Source: JAVBSC01 sp031547305
GTDB taxonomy: Bacteria > Desulfobacterota > Desulfovibrionia > Desulfovibrionales > Desulfovibrionaceae
DNA length: 11,140 nt
Direction of reading: 5' to 3'
Assembly (NCBI GenBank): GCA_031547305.1
Contig: JAVBSC010000012.1
Span: 1 to 11,140, forward strand
Shown: piece by piece, positions 9,134-11,140 of the stretch
How positions within the stretch are numbered: the first letter of the stretch is position 1
How the letters are laid out: the number at the start of each line of letters is the position of its first letter
The notes under the pieces: generated by a model
Told to the model about the DNA's origin: nothing
The model's database searches: none
Seen by the model: only the letters and a program-made list of their open reading frames with translations
Made by a program: the position numbers and the translations under genes

Positions 9134-10822
9134 CTACCTGCTCTGCTGTTTGGCCCAACTGTCCTTAAGGGTCACGCTGCGGTTCCAGACCGGGTTTTCC
9201 GGAGTGGAGTCCTTGTCCTTGCAAAAGTAGCCCAGGCGCTCAAACTGCACCCTGTCGCCAACCCCGCATTGCGCCAGGGCCGGCTCTATGAAGGCGCGCC
9301 CGACCTTGAGCGAATCCGGGTTCAGGCAATCCAGGAAGGTCTGCCCTTCCGGCATGTCTTCCGGATCGTCGCGGGTGAACAGGTAGTCGTACAGCCGCAC
9401 TTCCGCCGGCAGGGCCTGGCCCGCGCTGACCCAGTGCAGAGTGCCCTTAACTTTGCGACCGTCCGGCGTATCCCCGCCCCGGCTCTGGGGATCGTACAGG
9501 CAACGCAGCTCAACGATTTTTCCATCCTTGTCTTTGACAACCTCGTTGCAGGTAACGTAATAGGCGTAGCGCAGCCGGACTTCCCCACCCGGCTTGAGGC
9601 GGTGGAACTTGGGCGGCGGCACTTCGGCAAAATCCTCCGCTTCGATTAGAATCTCCCGGCTGAAGGGCACCTTGCGCGTGCCCAGGTCCGGATTTTCCGG
9701 TGAAAGCGGCATGTCGAACCACTCCACTTGGCCTTCCGGGTAATTTTCTATGACCAGCTTGATTGGATTGAGCACGGCCATCAGACGCGGAGCCACGCGG
9801 TTAAGGTGTTCGCGCACGCAGAATTCCAGCATGCCGAATTCCACCACCGAGGGCGCGCGGGCCACGCCCACTCTGGCGCACAGCTCGCGTACCGCCTCCG
9901 GCGGGTAGCCCCGGCGGCGCATGCCGCTCAAGGTCGGCAGGCGCGGGTCGTCCCAGCCGCCGACCTTTTTTTCGGTGACCAGTTGAATCAGCTTGCGTTT
10001 GGAAAGCACCGTGCGGGTGATGTTCAGCCTGGAGAATTCCGTCTGCCTGGGCCGGTATGCCCCCAGATTTTCCAGAGTCCAGTCGTATAGTTCGCGGTTG
10101 TTCTCAAACTCCAGGCTGCACAGGGAATTGGTGATGCCTTCCAGGGAGTCGGAAATGCAGTGCGTAAAGTCGTACATGGGGTAGATGCACCAGGCCTTAC
10201 CGCTGCGGTGGTGCTCCGCGTGCCGGATGCGGTACAAGGTCGGGTCGCGCATAATCACGTTGGCCGCGCTCATGTCTATCCTGGCCCGCAGCACGTGCGA
10301 GCCGTCCGGGAATTCCCCGGCCCGCATGCGCCGGAACAGATCCAGGTTTTCTTCCACGCTCCTGCCGCGGTACGGGCTTTCCTTGCCCGGCAGTGTCAGC
10401 GTGCCCCGGTACTCGCGGATTTGCTCCGCGCTCAGGCTGTCCACATAAGCCTTGCCGGCCTGGATCAATTGTTCCGCAAATGCGTAAAGCTTCTCAAAAT
10501 AGTCAGAAGCGTAAAATTCCCGCTCTTCCCAGTCAAAGCCCAGCCAGCGCACGTCCTCTTTAATCGACCGCACATACTCGTTGCTTTCCTTGAGCGGGTT
10601 GGTGTCGTCAAAACGCAGATTGCATTTGCCGCCGTATTCCTTGGCCAGGCCAAAATTCAAGCAGATGGACTTGGCATGCCCGATGTGCAGATAGCCGTTC
10701 GGCTCCGGCGGAAACCGCGTATGCACCCGGCCGTCAAAGGTCCGGTTCTTGATATCCTCATCAATCATCGCCCGGATGAAATCTTTGCCGGGTTCCGGTT
10801 TTTTTTCGGCGTCGTTATTCAT
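9134..10822 (-). CDS. glnS: Glutaminyl-tRNA synthetase
   Basis: This class I synthetase charges tRNA-Gln with glutamine, using ATP, in the cytoplasm. The 562 residues follow E. coli GlnRS (554) along the whole length. FPPEPNGYLHIGHAKS at 37-52 contains the HIGH motif (46-49). RFDDTNP is at 70-76, EQIREYRGTL near 133-142, and CIYPMYDFTHCISD near 212-225. VLSKR at 272-276 is the KMSKS-type loop, and the C-terminal beta-barrel anticodon region includes KVPFSREI and GRKVKGTLHWVSA. The start chosen is ATG at 10822 (MNNDAEKK), with GGAG 11 nt upstream. The reading frame stays open to 10975, but those extra 51 codons run through a palindromic repeat and match nothing in GlnRS. The gene lies downstream of tkt on the same strand. 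Many bacteria lack this enzyme and use the GatCAB amidotransferase route instead. Confidence 0.96.
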   Translation of the reverse strand: MNNDAEKKPEPGKDFIRAMIDEDIKNRTFDGRVHTRFPPEPNGYLHIGHAKSICLNFGLAKEYGGKCNLRFDDTNPLKESNEYVRSIKEDVRWLGFDWEEREFYASDYFEKLYAFAEQLIQAGKAYVDSLSAEQIREYRGTLTLPGKESPYRGRSVEENLDLFRRMRAGEFPDGSHVLRARIDMSAANVIMRDPTLYRIRHAEHHRSGKAWCIYPMYDFTHCISDSLEGITNSLCSLEFENNRELYDWTLENLGAYRPRQTEFSRLNITRTVLSKRKLIQLVTEKKVGGWDDPRLPTLSGMRRRGYPPEAVRELCARVGVARAPSVVEFGMLEFCVREHLNRVAPRLMAVLNPIKLVIENYPEGQVEWFDMPLSPENPDLGTRKVPFSREILIEAEDFAEVPPPKFHRLKPGGEVRLRYAYYVTCNEVVKDKDGKIVELRCLYDPQSRGGDTPDGRKVKGTLHWVSAGQALPAEVRLYDYLFTRDDPEDMPEGQTFLDCLNPDSLKVGRAFIEPALAQCGVGDRVQFERLGYFCKDKDSTPENPVWNRSVTLKDSWAKQQSR

Positions 10823-10844
10823 TTTGGAATTGTCTCCGTTTGAA

Positions 10845-10914
10845 TTGAGGGGGCGCCGCCCCCTCAAACTCCCCCGGCAGGGGGCGTGGCCCCCTGCACC
10901 CGCAACTATGAGGG
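10845..10914 (+). repeat. Intergenic palindromic repeat, copy 2
   Basis: Hairpin one is TTGAGGGGGC, loop GCC, GCCCCCTCAA (10845-10867). The linker ACTCCCCCG leads to hairpin two, GCAGGGGGC, loop GTG, GCCCCCTGC (10877-10897), then ACCCGCAACTATGAGGG. The order, linker and GTG loop match copy 1, while stem bases differ in pairs. It sits 22 bp upstream of the glnS start, in opposite orientation to glnS, and would lie in the glnS leader if transcription begins near 10931. Confidence 0.75.
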
Positions 10915-10937
10915 CGCGGGGGGGAATTTTTTCTTTC

Positions 10938-10946
10938 AATATACCA
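10938..10946 (-). promoter_or_regulatory. Possible glnS promoter (extended -10)
   Basis: On the minus strand TGGTATATT reads as an extended -10 (TG, one base, TATATT). No good -35 is visible, which extended -10 promoters tolerate. It lies in the only AT-rich spot between the two repeat copies upstream of glnS and would give a leader of about 110 nt. The call is weak. Confidence 0.35.
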
Positions 10947-10955
10947 TTCTCCGTA

Positions 10956-11014
10956 CCCTCATAAATGGGTTGCAAGGGGTATTGCCCCTTGCCGGGGGCA
11001 CGGGGGCGGAGCCC
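10956..11014 (-). repeat. Intergenic palindromic repeat, copy 3 (inverted)
   Basis: Read on the minus strand: GGGC, loop TCC, GCCC; then a shortened linker CCGTGCCCCCG; then GCAAGGGG, loop CAATA, CCCCTTGC (10992-10972); then ACCC and TTATGAGGG. The tail TATGAGGG is shared with copy 2, in mirror orientation. It begins about 25 bp after the tkt stop, in the same direction as tkt, as copy 1 does after the hydrolase gene. No U-run follows, so it is not a standard terminator. Confidence 0.65.
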
Positions 11015-11039
11015 ACGTTCGCTATCAAGTCAACTTCAA

Positions 11040-11140
11040 TTAATTCTCTTTAAGCAATTCTTCGACGGCCTGAACGATATTGCCCACGGTAAAGCCGAAG
11101 TATTCGGCCAGGACTTTGCCGGGGGCGGATTCGCCGAAGC
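11040..11140 (-). CDS. tkt: Transketolase, C-terminal end (partial)
   Basis: Only the last 32 codons and the TAA stop are in the window; the rest lies to the right. The encoded FGESAPGKVL, then FGFTV and a helix ending ELLKEN, match the C-terminus of bacterial transketolase (E. coli has FGESAP followed by FGFTVDNVV). The enzyme moves two-carbon units in the non-oxidative pentose phosphate pathway with thiamine diphosphate. The stop lies 217 bp before the glnS start on the same strand. The short length limits certainty. Confidence 0.85.
   Translation of the reverse strand, partial: FGESAPGKVLAEYFGFTVGNIVQAVEELLKEN

Noticed and set aside
10823..10975. 51-residue N-terminal extension of glnS
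   Set aside because: The extra codons run through the palindromic repeat and have no counterpart in GlnRS. ATG at 10822 aligns with the known N-terminus and has an upstream GGAG.

Overview
This is a GC-rich stretch of bacterial chromosome. The best guess for the source is the Desulfovibrionaceae (Desulfovibrio/Bilophila-like sulfate or sulfite reducers). The guess rests on gene style: a tripartite tricarboxylate transporter (TTT), a Cache-type hybrid histidine kinase, a bacterial GlnRS next to transketolase, and GC-rich palindromic intergenic repeats. No rRNA or marker gene confirms it.

Left part, plus strand (1-3703): the 3' two thirds of tctA (TTT permease), tctC (its periplasmic binding protein) and a sulfatase-superfamily hydrolase, all in one direction with short gaps. 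This looks like an uptake-and-hydrolysis operon for an organic anion. The hydrolase has no signal peptide and carries Thr where sulfatases carry the Cys/Ser that matures to formylglycine. It may therefore be a phosphoesterase or phosphonate-type enzyme and not a true sulfatase. The operon ends in a repeat element and a strong bidirectional terminator (3772-3806).

Middle part, minus strand (3895-8250): a 1124-residue hybrid kinase (Cache-HAMP-HisKA-HATPase-REC-REC-HPt), followed 51 bp downstream by a BASS/SBF-family transporter that starts at TTG. The kinase has a near-perfect sigma70-type promoter, with a 12-bp perfect palindrome touching its -35 box. No DNA-binding response regulator is encoded nearby. 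The pair may form a sensing-plus-transport unit.

Right part: a nitroreductase-fold flavoprotein with a Tat-like signal (plus strand, 8497-9126) faces glnS (minus strand, 9134-10822), with 7 bp between the stop codons. Beyond glnS is the last 32 codons of transketolase (minus strand). The tkt-glnS gap holds two copies of the repeat seen after the sulfatase gene, arranged tail to tail around a possible glnS promoter.

No CRISPR array, tRNA, rRNA, insertion sequence, phage gene or plasmid origin was seen. Most genes are ordinary. The items most worth following up are the Thr-type 'sulfatase', the kinase-transporter pair with its palindromic operator candidate, the Tat-type nitroreductase, and the structured intergenic repeat family.
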